64,000 nt of DNA from Sporosarcina sp. ANT_H38. GTDB lineage: Bacteria; Bacillota; Bacilli; Bacillales_A; Planococcaceae. The DNA is taken from contig NZ_VOBC01000001.1 of the NCBI RefSeq assembly GCF_008369195.1, positions 2,480,001 through 2,544,000 on the forward strand, given 5' to 3'. This document shows positions 29,259 to 37,520 of this stretch, in pieces. The notes beneath the pieces are model-generated. The model was not told where the DNA came from. It saw only the letters and a list, made by a program, of their open reading frames with translations, and searched no databases. Position 1 is the first letter of the stretch. Each line of letters starts with the position of its first letter. The translations under genes were made by a program, and so were the position numbers.

Positions 29259-31373
29259 GTGGAAACTCATGTAGCTTGGATCGATGATGTTCACGTGTTA
29301 ACCGTTATCGTGAACGATATATCAATATTGCTACACACGGAAGAACCACCCGTCATTTATTGGGCAGCAAAAGAGAAGTACTTTTTGACAAAGGTTGAAA
29401 ATGTAAACGCCGATTCCACTGTAAGGATCATTCTTCTAGAAGAACTGCCAATCGGAGAAAGTCTTGTGCTTTTATGGGGCACAGTGAAGATTCCTGTTTA
29501 TCCTAGAGCAATCGTCCGAACTGATTGGTTTGATCGACACTATTCCAATTTGAATACTAAATTAGGGACTGAGTACGAAGACTCGGCAACCACATTCTCT
29601 ATTTGGGCCCCGACGGCTACTTCTGTAAATTTACATTTAGATAATCGATATTTTTTATTAAATCGACAAAAAAATGGTCTATGGCAAATAAAAATCTATG
29701 GTGATTGGCATGGTTTTACTTATAATTATAAAATCATCGTCAATGGACAAACGACACATGTGAATGACCCATATGCGAAAGCTATGCTTGCGAACAGTGA
29801 AAAAAGCGTAATTATAGCCCCTACTAGAACAGGTCTGCCTAACTTTAGCAAACGAAACAGGCCAAAACTTCAAAATTTACAAGATGCAATTATATACGAG
29901 TTACATGTAAGAGATGCAACAAATCAAGAAGAAAGTGGGGTCGTTAATCGAGGTAAATATTTAGGTTTGACAGAAACAGCTACAACAACAAAAAATGGTT
30001 TTTCAACAGCGCTCACTTATATGAAAGAACTAGGGTGCACGCATGTTCAACTTTTACCAATTAATGATTTTGCACGTGTAGATGAGACTAGTCCGAACGA
30101 TGAATATAATTGGGGGTATGATCCATTATACTTTCAAGTACCAGAAGGTAGTTATTCCATGACACCTAATGATCCCGTAGCAAGAATCATTGAATGTAAA
30201 AAGATGATTCAAGCGTTTCATCAAGAAGAAATCGCAGTCATTCTTGATGTCGTTTATAATCATGTTTTTATCATGGAAGAATCCCCATTTGAAAAACTTG
30301 TTCCTGGATATTACTTCAGGTATCACAGTGATGGAAGCCTTAGCAATGGAACTGGGGTAGGTAATGATTTTGCAACAGAGCGAGCAATGGCGCGAAAATT
30401 CATAGTAGATACGATTGATTTTTGGCTTAATGAATATCATGTAGATGGATTCAGGTTTGATTTAATGGGGGCCATCGACATCGAGACAATGAACCAAATT
30501 CATGAACGCTGTAAAGAAGAAGCAATTCCGATTATGCTATTAGGTGAAGGTTGGGATCTTCCAACTTCATTAGCTTCAGAAAAGAAAGCTACTTCCATGC
30601 ACTCCAATCAATTAACAGGTATCAAATTTTTCAATGACTATTTCCGCGATTCTCTCAAAGGTCAGTTATTTAACAAATACGATACTGGTTATGTAAATGG
30701 TCAAGGCCGTTTCATCGAAAGGCTACCCCACCTCGTATCTGGAACCGCTTTAGAAGAATTTGGTGCACCATTCGTGTCCGATGTGAATCAAACGATTAAC
30801 TATGTCGAATGTCACGATAACCATACACTATGGGATCGGCTTCTACTTAGCAATGATCAAGACAGCGAATTAACGCGTAAGAAAATGCACCAACTTGCTT
30901 CAGGTATTACGTTATTAAGCCAAGGGATTCCGTTTATCCATGCCGGTCAAGAATGGTTTAGAACTAAACAGGGCGATGAGAATAGCTATATTTCCGGTGA
31001 TCAGATCAATCAATTAGATTGGCTGAAAAGAGAATTAGAAGATGAAAATGTTGAATTTATTAAAACGTTGATTGCACTACGAAAAAAATATGATGTATTT
31101 CGCCTTACTTCTAAACAAGATATTAGGAGAAGATTATATATATTAGACACGCCCGCTCCTGTTTTTGGCTTCACATTACTTGGAGATAACGAAGACTTTG
31201 CAATCTATATTAATCCAACAAAAATAGTCTATCAGTTACGCTTACCTTCATCAGCTAGGTGGCGAATTATGGCGAACAATAATTTTAATAAGAACTCAAC
31301 TCAACAGGAAGTTAAAGGTGAATTTACTTCTGTTAATCCTTATGAGTTTGTCGTCTTAAAGAAATCACGGTAG
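29259..31373 (+). CDS. pulA: type I pullulanase (glycogen debranching)
   Basis: This GH13 enzyme hydrolyses alpha-1,6 linkages in pullulan and branched glucans. The pullulanase signature YNWGYDPLYFQVPEGSY is present. CBM48 (about residues 100-190, TFSIWAPTATSVNLHL) precedes the barrel, which has VILDVVYNHVF, VDGFRFDLMGAI (nucleophile), LLGEGWD (acid/base) and NYVECHDNHTLWDRL. There is no signal peptide, so it acts inside the cell, consistent with glycogen debranching beside glgP. The start is GTG with AAAAGGGG 8 nt upstream. It is transcribed divergently from the glg operon. Confidence 0.95.
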   Translation: METHVAWIDDVHVLTVIVNDISILLHTEEPPVIYWAAKEKYFLTKVENVNADSTVRIILLEELPIGESLVLLWGTVKIPVYPRAIVRTDWFDRHYSNLNTKLGTEYEDSATTFSIWAPTATSVNLHLDNRYFLLNRQKNGLWQIKIYGDWHGFTYNYKIIVNGQTTHVNDPYAKAMLANSEKSVIIAPTRTGLPNFSKRNRPKLQNLQDAIIYELHVRDATNQEESGVVNRGKYLGLTETATTTKNGFSTALTYMKELGCTHVQLLPINDFARVDETSPNDEYNWGYDPLYFQVPEGSYSMTPNDPVARIIECKKMIQAFHQEEIAVILDVVYNHVFIMEESPFEKLVPGYYFRYHSDGSLSNGTGVGNDFATERAMARKFIVDTIDFWLNEYHVDGFRFDLMGAIDIETMNQIHERCKEEAIPIMLLGEGWDLPTSLASEKKATSMHSNQLTGIKFFNDYFRDSLKGQLFNKYDTGYVNGQGRFIERLPHLVSGTALEEFGAPFVSDVNQTINYVECHDNHTLWDRLLLSNDQDSELTRKKMHQLASGITLLSQGIPFIHAGQEWFRTKQGDENSYISGDQINQLDWLKRELEDENVEFIKTLIALRKKYDVFRLTSKQDIRRRLYILDTPAPVFGFTLLGDNEDFAIYINPTKIVYQLRLPSSARWRIMANNNFNKNSTQQEVKGEFTSVNPYEFVVLKKSR

Positions 31374-31383
31374 AACGTATAAA

Positions 31384-31416
31384 CAAGGGGAGCCAGATGC
31401 TTGGCTACCTCTTTTT
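31384..31416 (+). terminator. terminator of pulA
   Basis: AGGGGAGCCA / TGGCTACCTC forms a stem with one internal mismatch, followed by TTTTT. It starts about 11 nt after the stop codon. Confidence 0.7.
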
Positions 31417-31435
31417 GTTCGCTCCTTTTCACAGT

Positions 31436-31523
31436 GATCTACACGTGACAAGAGACGGAAAACTTATTGCGTTGCACGATTAGTTAACATTTCAGATACA
31501 AAACAAGCCCTTACTGATGTGAC
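31436..31523 (+). pseudogene. fragment of a glycerophosphodiesterase gene
   Basis: About 88 bp align with the glpQ interior around 15028-15115, with shared runs such as GACGGAAAACTT, TTGCGTTGCA, TTAACATTTCAG and CTGATGTGAC. A short gap is present and the frame meets a TAG right after the LHD motif. It encodes a remnant of DLHVTRDGKLIALHD and nothing more. It is directly fused to sequence matching the last codons of the LCP gene. Confidence 0.75.
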
Positions 31524-32110
31524 ACGTCTGTTGATTAACCATTTTCTTGCATAAGATACTGGTAAGGTAGGCGCAAAATTCTTCATTTGGCCTAGTACGT
31601 TTCCGGCTCGCTTTCGGCTAAATTAATCACTACAGTTTTACCGAGGAAAGGGAGTAGCTAGAACGTTCAAGTGAAAATTACAGCTGCTTGAAAAATAAGA
31701 ATAGATGACTTTTACAGAAGTTAAAAGTGCCCGAAGATACAATTTCGGGCACGCTTGCACGTTGTCCAATGCATTCCTTGATTACTTTTTGCAAACATCA
31801 TGTGATGCCCTTTAGAAAGTGACACTTCTATAAATTTAAAAATGAAAATCCTTATAGAGAGGACTTGAACAGCCAAAATTGTATCTTTGACGGCCATTGT
31901 CCAGATATGAAGCCAACTATTCTTTCATCAAAAAAACTTTAGCACTTCGTGTACCTGTGCCCTTGGAGAGAAGCGGATGAACGGCCCCCATAGGGATGCG
32001 AAGAGGTCACATCCCTATATTTCAAGATATCTCGGTAATTTCAGAGGAGTCGTTCAATCCAAGCGATCTAAAAGCAACTGTACCCGGAACGCCTAGTGTT
32101 TGATTAAGGT
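31524..32110. repeat. hairpin-rich intergenic tract, copy 2 of a diverged duplication
   Basis: Starts with ACGTCTGTTGATTAACC, identical to 7090-7106, and stays alignable to about 32110. Examples are GTTCAAGTGAAAATT, GTGCCCGAAGATACAATTTC and GATGCCCT..AGAAAGTGAC. Hairpin GTGCCCGAA / TTCGGGCAC is kept, and the G-U pair of copy 1 is G-C here. Hairpin ATAGGGATG / CATCCCTAT is also kept, while the middle hairpin is weakened. No gene is seen. Confidence 0.65.
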
Positions 32111-32125
32111 GTTTTTTGGTTATTT

Positions 32126-33814
32126 TTAGTCAATCGACACGTGTGACAGTACATCTTTAAAATACTTCACACTGCTCTTCACTTCACCGATCGCTCGTTC
32201 AGGCCAGTTCGTTTCGATGAAAATTTCCATCAGCTTGTCATATCGCCCTCCATATAATGCCGCCCATTCAAGCGCAACGACTCCTTCATAGAGTAAAGCC
32301 ATAGTACGCATTAATTCCTTTGCTTCGATTGTTTGATTGTCAGGGTCCAAACTTGCAAATATTGTGAGGTCTTTTGCTAGTTTCTCCACTGCGTTAAATA
32401 CCCGCAGTTTCCATGAACTTTCTGAAACAGAGTCTAACCTCTCTGTCATTTCATCAATGAACAGCAAGTGTGCACTGAATTTATTGACGAGTCTAAGGAG
32501 TTCCAATCCTAAAATATTCGCTGTCCCTTCCCAAACCGTCAATACTTGTGCATCGCGGAGTAACCTTGGAGTGACAAAATCTTCGATGTAACCATTGCCA
32601 CCGTGCATTTCAATTGCTTCATGAGCGAAATGGATTGCCTGTTCCGCGGTTTCTTTTTTCACGAGCGCTATCTTCAAACGGTTCAATGCAGTTTCTTCTT
32701 CAGAAGCGTTCCCAGAACTTACTTTATCAAAGAGCTTAATGAGATCGAATGTGGTTGCCAGTTCGACTTCAAGTTTAGACTTCATTGTCGACAAACTTTC
32801 TTGGACCATTGGGAAATCAGTCAATTTTTTGCCGAAAGCATTGCGTTTTTCCGCATACATCAACGCCTCGTTGAACGCTCGGCGCATGATGCCAAGTGAC
32901 GCGATGGCATTACAAATCCGCGATAAATTCAACGCTTCCATCATATAATAGAAGCCCTTTTTAGGATCACCTACGACATAAGCCAATGCACCGTCAAACT
33001 CTACTTCGCCGGATGGCACAGCACGCACACCTAGTTTGTCTTTCAATCTTCGAATCTTGATACCATTTGATGAGCCGTCGTCTTTTCTCCAGGGCACCGC
33101 GAATAAACTCAGTCCCCGCGAACCTTCTGCTGAACCTTCCATTCTAGCAAGAACCATCGCGACGCCAGCCATTCCGGCATTGGATGCAAAATACTTTTCG
33201 CCGGTTAAACGATAATTTTCACCGTCTGCCACTGCCTTCACGACATTGGCACCGACGTCTGAACCTCCTTGTCTTTCTGTTAAAAATGTCGCCCCTTCAA
33301 ATAATTCCATATCACCCGTTGCACAAACATGTGGCAAGAACTTTTCTTTTACTTCGTCACTGGCATAATGATCAAGCAAATAAGCCGTTGCTTGCGTCAA
33401 TGTTACTGGACAATGGAATCCTGGTTCCGCCTGTGACAGCAAATAGCCTTGTGCAAAACTGTATAAGTAGTTTCCCTTATGGCCAAGTTCCGGTATATCT
33501 TTATGAACATAGCCAACAATCCCTGTTCGATATGTTTCTTCCACTGTCTTCTTATAGCCTTCATTGACCCAAACACGTGAACTATCATCACCATATTTAT
33601 CATATTTCTCGAGTCGAGGTTGCCCTTCGCGGTCCGTATGTTTGGCACGATCATCGATTTCATTGGCTACCAGTGAACCAAATTTCATTAATTCTTTATG
33701 GACATACTCGTAGAAATTAGGAGACAATGATTCTTTTAATAGTGTTTGTAATGTCTCATCATGCTCAAAAAAATTCAATGACATTTTAATTTCAGACCGT
33801 TGTTGTAAGACCAT
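32126..33814 (-). CDS. acyl-CoA dehydrogenase family protein
   Basis: This FAD flavoprotein should oxidise acyl-CoA to enoyl-CoA. Motifs are LTERQGGSDVGAN (FAD/substrate region), YFASNAGMAGVAMVLARM, KDKLGVRAVPSGEVEFDGA and the C-terminal AIEMHGGNGYIEDFVTPRLLRDAQVL. At 562 residues it is longer than the usual 380-residue enzymes and has an extra helical C-terminal region, like the AidB/long-chain group. AGAAGG lies 8 nt before the ATG at 33814, inside the preceding gene, so it overlaps the ligase gene by 23 bp. It is the last gene of the merR-ligase-dehydrogenase unit. Substrate chain is unknown. Confidence 0.9.
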   Translation of the reverse strand: MVLQQRSEIKMSLNFFEHDETLQTLLKESLSPNFYEYVHKELMKFGSLVANEIDDRAKHTDREGQPRLEKYDKYGDDSSRVWVNEGYKKTVEETYRTGIVGYVHKDIPELGHKGNYLYSFAQGYLLSQAEPGFHCPVTLTQATAYLLDHYASDEVKEKFLPHVCATGDMELFEGATFLTERQGGSDVGANVVKAVADGENYRLTGEKYFASNAGMAGVAMVLARMEGSAEGSRGLSLFAVPWRKDDGSSNGIKIRRLKDKLGVRAVPSGEVEFDGALAYVVGDPKKGFYYMMEALNLSRICNAIASLGIMRRAFNEALMYAEKRNAFGKKLTDFPMVQESLSTMKSKLEVELATTFDLIKLFDKVSSGNASEEETALNRLKIALVKKETAEQAIHFAHEAIEMHGGNGYIEDFVTPRLLRDAQVLTVWEGTANILGLELLRLVNKFSAHLLFIDEMTERLDSVSESSWKLRVFNAVEKLAKDLTIFASLDPDNQTIEAKELMRTMALLYEGVVALEWAALYGGRYDKLMEIFIETNWPERAIGEVKSSVKYFKDVLSHVSID

Positions 33815-35312
33815 TTGCTTCGCCTTCTCTCAGTGGTTGTTTTAAAATCTTGCCGGATGCATTACGCGGAAGCGCCTCAACTTGTTCATATAAACGCGGC
33901 ACTTTATACTGCGAAAGTTGTTCTTTCGCAAATTGTTTAATCTCTTCTAACTCCAACACTTCACTTGCAGAAAAGTAGGCTTTTACCGTTTCTCCCCATT
34001 CCGGATGCGGCACGCCAACTACAGCGACTTCATTAATCGCCGGATGTGTAATGAGTACTTCTTCGACTTCTTTAGGATAAATATTGACGCCGCCGGAAAT
34101 GATTAAATCTTTTTTCCGATCGACAACCCAAATGTAACCGTCTTCATCAACTTTCGCCAAGTCGCCTGTTTTCAACCAGTCACCTATGAATGTTTCTGCA
34201 GTGGCTTCTTTATTGTTATAGTAGCCAAGCATATTGCCTTCCCCACGTAAAAGAATTTCCCCAACTTCTCCTTGTTGCACATCTTCCCCGCTAGGATTAA
34301 CAATCCTAAACTCTGCGTGAAGTGCCGCCCGTTTCCCAATACTTCCTGCTTTCGTTTTATGTTCACTTGCGCTCAATAATGTACCGTTCGGACCCGCTTC
34401 TGTCAGTCCATAGACACATATGAAATTATCCGATTTGAACTTTTTCTGCACAAATTCAACTTCAGGTTGCGATAAAGGTGCGCTTCCGTAAATCCACCAT
34501 TTCATCGAAGAAAAATCAGCTGTTTCCATCTTCGGGCTCTTCGCCGTCAATAAATATACGACAGGTGCTCCGAAGAAGTGTGTCGTTTTTTCCTGCTCAA
34601 CGGTCTCAATTAAAAGATCCGGTGTGAATGTTGGCGTTAATACACTAGTTGCACCAACTATTAGCCCTGCCATGAAAAAAAGATGAATCGGTGCTGAATG
34701 GCTAAGTGGCATCATAATGAGCAAGCGGCTCTCCGGTTTAATTTCCATCTCGACACAAATCATTTGCGCAACTGTTAAGATGTTTTTATAACTGAATAAC
34801 ACGCCTTTCGGTTTACCTGTCGTTCCGGAAGTATATAAAATCGTTGATTCACTAGACTCCCGTAAATTGCATTCGATTGGAGAATCATTTTCATCGAGAA
34901 CCGTTTTAAAACTGATCCAGCTGCTTTCTAACGCGGCACCGGTTTTGATTAATACTAATTCGCTGTCCAGCTTTTTCACCGATTCGAACAGTAACTCATG
35001 TACAATGAAGGCTTTTGCATCTGAGTTTTCAAGTACATACTCTACTTCTGGAAGCGTCATCTTAGCATTTATCGGAACAATGATTGCCCCAAGACGTTGA
35101 ACCGCAAAGTAAGAAATAGTAAATTCTGGAACGTTCGGCATGTATAGGACTACTTTGTCTCCTTGTCCTATTGCGAGAGATTTTAACCCATGTGCAAACC
35201 GGTTCACAAGCTGATCAAGATCCCTATACGTATACCGTTTCCCCATTCCGATAACCGCTTCAGTTTGAGGATACTTCCTCGCATTCCGTTCCAATAATTG
35301 TGAACTGTTCAT
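33792..35312 (-). CDS. acyl-CoA synthetase (AMP-forming ligase)
   Basis: This ANL-superfamily ligase activates a fatty or branched acid for the dehydrogenase encoded next. The P-loop motif is LYTSGTTGKPKGVLFSY. Others are FICVYGLTEAGPNG, DWLKTGDLAKVDEDGYIW, DRKKDLIISGGVNIYPKEVE and the C-terminal lysine region PRNASGKILKQPL. ATG at 35312 has AAGGGGGA upstream and starts 4 bp after the merR stop codon. The protein differs clearly from the ligase at 15725. Co-transcription with a LiuR/FadR-type MerR regulator points to fatty-acid or branched-chain-acid catabolism. Confidence 0.9.
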   Translation of the reverse strand: MNSSQLLERNARKYPQTEAVIGMGKRYTYRDLDQLVNRFAHGLKSLAIGQGDKVVLYMPNVPEFTISYFAVQRLGAIIVPINAKMTLPEVEYVLENSDAKAFIVHELLFESVKKLDSELVLIKTGAALESSWISFKTVLDENDSPIECNLRESSESTILYTSGTTGKPKGVLFSYKNILTVAQMICVEMEIKPESRLLIMMPLSHSAPIHLFFMAGLIVGATSVLTPTFTPDLLIETVEQEKTTHFFGAPVVYLLTAKSPKMETADFSSMKWWIYGSAPLSQPEVEFVQKKFKSDNFICVYGLTEAGPNGTLLSASEHKTKAGSIGKRAALHAEFRIVNPSGEDVQQGEVGEILLRGEGNMLGYYNNKEATAETFIGDWLKTGDLAKVDEDGYIWVVDRKKDLIISGGVNIYPKEVEEVLITHPAINEVAVVGVPHPEWGETVKAYFSASEVLELEEIKQFAKEQLSQYKVPRLYEQVEALPRNASGKILKQPLREGEANGLTTTV

Positions 35313-35316
35313 TTCC

Positions 35317-35691
35317 TTAATCCCCCTTTATGTTGGTTAGTTTTTCTGCGAACTGCACAAGTAATTGTTCCATTTCCCTCTTCATTTCTGTAAGTTCTTG
35401 AATCTTTGCTTCTACTTGTCCGATCTTTTCATGGCCGAAATGGATTGTCCGCTCCAATTGTTTGATCCCCGTCCGGTCTTTATCAAAAAGCAGAATCATC
35501 TCCTTTATTTCTTCCAGCGTGAATCCATACCTTTTCCCACGCAAGATAAGTTTTAACTTTACTAGTTCTGCTTTCGAGTAAATCCTACTGTTTCCCGCAG
35601 TCCTGTCGGGATGTAGTAAACCAAGCTCCTCGTAGTACCGAATTGTACGGGTCGACACATCATATGCTCGGGCCACTTTAGAAATATCCAT
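35317..35691 (-). CDS. MerR family transcriptional regulator of acyl-CoA genes
   Basis: N-terminal winged helix-turn-helix: ISKVARAYDVSTRTIRYYEE, then LGLLHPDRTAGNSRIYSKAE. A C-terminal coiled coil follows (about residues 75-120) with no metal-binding cysteines. ATG at 35691 is chosen because GGGGGAG sits 8 nt upstream; an earlier in-frame start at 35727 lacks a site. Being first in the unit with the ligase and dehydrogenase, and preceded by TTGACGTTAACGTTAA, it resembles LiuR-type regulators of leucine/fatty acid degradation. Autoregulation is inferred. Confidence 0.88.
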   Translation of the reverse strand: MDISKVARAYDVSTRTIRYYEELGLLHPDRTAGNSRIYSKAELVKLKLILRGKRYGFTLEEIKEMILLFDKDRTGIKQLERTIHFGHEKIGQVEAKIQELTEMKREMEQLLVQFAEKLTNIKGD

Positions 35692-35746
35692 CACTCTAGC
35701 TCCCCCTCGACCAGTTAGAATATTCAACTATATTACCAGTTTAACA

Positions 35747-35762
35747 TTGACGTTAACGTTAA
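35747..35762. promoter_or_regulatory. LiuR-like MerR operator
   Basis: TTGACGTTAACGTTAA is a 16-bp dyad with 7 of 8 positions symmetrical, 55 bp upstream of the merR start. It closely matches the TTTACGTTAACGTAAA-type motif described for LiuR regulators. Confidence 0.55.
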
Positions 35763-35796
35763 TGGCAAGTGAGGATATGGTTTAGAGTCAGTTGTT

Positions 35797-35978
35797 AGAT
35801 ATGATTGGTCGGCGCACTTTTTTGGTTGGTCTACAAGTTTATATGATTGGTCGGCACACTTTTTGATTGGTCTACAAGCTTATATGATCGGTCGGCACAC
35901 TTTTTTGATTGGTCTACAAGCTTATATGATCGGTCGGCACACTTTTTTGATCGGTCTACAAGTTTATATGATCGGTCA
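35797..35978 (+). repeat. 21-bp tandem repeat array 2 (9 units, 42-bp higher-order pattern)
   Basis: Unit cores start at 35800, 35821, 35842, 35862, 35883, 35904, 35925, 35946 and 35967, with spacing 21 except one 20. Two unit types alternate: TATATGATCGGTCGGCACAC and TTTTTTGATTGGTCTACAAG, giving a 42-bp period. The array lies between the merR operator region and the terminator of the aminotransferase gene. Same core and orientation as arrays 1 and 3. Confidence 0.9.
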
Positions 35979-35992
35979 CCCCCTATTTCCAA

Positions 35993-36024
35993 CACAAAAA
36001 AGGACTTTCCCGTTAAAGGAAAGC
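35993..36024 (-). terminator. terminator of the aminotransferase gene
   Basis: On the minus strand GCTTTCC and GGGAAAGT pair around loop TTTAAC and are followed by CCTTTTTTG. The loop and the outer CCAACACAAAAA flank are shared with the glg operon terminator, while the stem bases differ in a compensated way. Confidence 0.75.
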
Positions 36025-36042
36025 CCCCCTTGATTTTCTTCA

Positions 36043-37209
36043 TCAAACGACAGCCCGCACGTCTTCCTTAAACCTTTCAACTGCCTTCGCTGTATCAACC
36101 GTATGTCCGATTTCATTCAACGTGGCACCTATCAATTCAATCGCTTTTTCCAACATTTCCTCCGTTGTGTTACCCATATGCCCAATACGGAATGCTTTGC
36201 CTGCTAAATGAGCAAGTGAGCCTGCGACGATTACGCCTTTTTTACCGAGTGCTGCACGGAATTCGGCATCTTTAACACCTTCCGGATAAAGGATACAGCT
36301 CAATGTTGAAGCCGCGACTTGTTCATCAGCAATTGCTTTCATGCCGTATTCAGAAAGTGCAGCTCGCACCCCTTTGCCGAATGCCGTATGGCGAACAATC
36401 CTTTTTGACAATCCTTCCTCGTGAACGAGTCTCATTCCTTCATCATAGGCATAAATCAAGTTGACGGGCGGTGTTGCAAAATATTTTGAAGGATCGTTCA
36501 TGACTGGCATCCAATTGTAGATATCGCAATAATAAGCAGGGACACGTTCCAACTGCTCTCTTGCCGCCAATGCTGTTTGATTGAAAGCTACAATTGCTAA
36601 TCCTGGAGGAACGCCAATCGCTTTTTGGGAACCTGTCAAAATGACATCAATTTTATAATCCGGTTGTCCATATCCTTTGCTCATATCTTCTTCCATAGCA
36701 GCTGTTGCACAGACACCATCCAAAATGACTAATGCTCCATGCTTTTTTACAATTGGCACGAGCGCATCGAGATTAGCTGCAACACCCGTCGATGTATCGG
36801 CATGCGTAATTGTAACCGCTTTATAATTCCCTTCAGCAAGTTTCACTTCCACTTCCTCAGGAGTCACTTGGTTGCCCCATTCCGATTGGAGTACGTCCAC
36901 TTCAATGCCGAATGCTTGTCCCAGTTTAATGAACCGGTCACCGAAATAGCCCTGACTGACGACTAATATCTTTTCGCCGGCAGCAACCGTGTTAATGAGC
37001 GCCATTTCCATTGCAATTGTTCCAGATCCGGCAACGACGAATACTTCTCCGTCTGTTTTAAATAATTTCTTTGTTTGCTCAATGGCATTTTTGTAAATCG
37101 CAACAAATCGTGGATCGGTATGCCCTCTTGTTTCACTAGCCATCGCATCATAAATTGAGTCGACTACAGGCGTTGGTCCAGGTATCAGTAGCATCTCTTC
37201 ATTTCTCAT
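36043..37209 (-). CDS. class V aminotransferase, alanine-glyoxylate / serine-pyruvate type
   Basis: This PLP enzyme probably transaminates glyoxylate to glycine with alanine or serine as donor. Signatures: LLIPGPTPV at the N-terminus, DPRF, GSGTIAMEMAL, THADTSTGV, LDGVCATAAMEE and the PLP-lysine region DVILTGSQKAIGVPPG. ATG at 37209 is chosen since AGGGG lies 7 nt upstream; an upstream in-frame start at 37263 lacks a site. It is encoded just after the glyoxylate bypass genes, which make its likely substrate. A purine-catabolic (ureidoglycine-glyoxylate) role is an alternative but no such genes are nearby. Confidence 0.88.
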   Translation of the reverse strand: MRNEEMLLIPGPTPVVDSIYDAMASETRGHTDPRFVAIYKNAIEQTKKLFKTDGEVFVVAGSGTIAMEMALINTVAAGEKILVVSQGYFGDRFIKLGQAFGIEVDVLQSEWGNQVTPEEVEVKLAEGNYKAVTITHADTSTGVAANLDALVPIVKKHGALVILDGVCATAAMEEDMSKGYGQPDYKIDVILTGSQKAIGVPPGLAIVAFNQTALAAREQLERVPAYYCDIYNWMPVMNDPSKYFATPPVNLIYAYDEGMRLVHEEGLSKRIVRHTAFGKGVRAALSEYGMKAIADEQVAASTLSCILYPEGVKDAEFRAALGKKGVIVAGSLAHLAGKAFRIGHMGNTTEEMLEKAIELIGATLNEIGHTVDTAKAVERFKEDVRAVV

Positions 37210-37299
37210 TCTATTTCCCCTACCTTTTTCAGAATATTTCACTAGCACTAATACTACTTCCATATTTGTTACACAAACCCTCTTTTTCTTTAATAAAAC

Positions 37300-37340
37300 A
37301 AGTAAAAACGGCTTTATTCCACATATAGGAATAGAGCCGT
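37300..37340 (-). terminator. terminator after the YhfH-like gene
   Basis: ACGGCTTTATTCC / GGAATAGAGCCGT (13-bp stem with one mismatch, 7-nt loop), followed on the minus strand by TTTTACTTGTTTTATT. It lies just beyond the mini-protein stop codon. Confidence 0.75.
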
Positions 37341-37347
37341 TGCTATG

Positions 37348-37476
37348 TCACCCTTCGTTCGAACCAATGCACCGCTCACATTCGAACAATGGGGATTCGA
37401 CCTGTTCTACAATTTCACATCCACATTCACGACAAATCTTTCTCGGCAATTCTTTCCTGTTTTTGTTCGTTTGCAT
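37348..37476 (-). CDS. 42-residue zinc-ribbon mini-protein, YhfH-like
   Basis: The reading frame encodes a basic N-terminus, then LPRKICRECGCEIVEQVESP and FECERC. Two CxxC-type pairs (CRECGC and CERC) could bind one zinc. The layout LPxKxCxECG ... EQ ... CxxC matches the short YhfH family of Bacillales. A perfect ribosome binding site (GGAGGAGA) lies just before the ATG, and a terminator follows the stop codon. Function is unknown. It is downstream of aceB on the same strand. Confidence 0.75.
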   Translation of the reverse strand: MQTNKNRKELPRKICRECGCEIVEQVESPLFECERCIGSNEG

Positions 37477-37520
37477 AGTAATCTCCTCCATTTCCATATT
37501 GGTTGACCTCCACTTATACA

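Noticed and set aside
35831..36071. Repetitive peptides on both strands of array 2
   Set aside because: Both follow from the period being a multiple of three; they run into the terminator and lack start signals.
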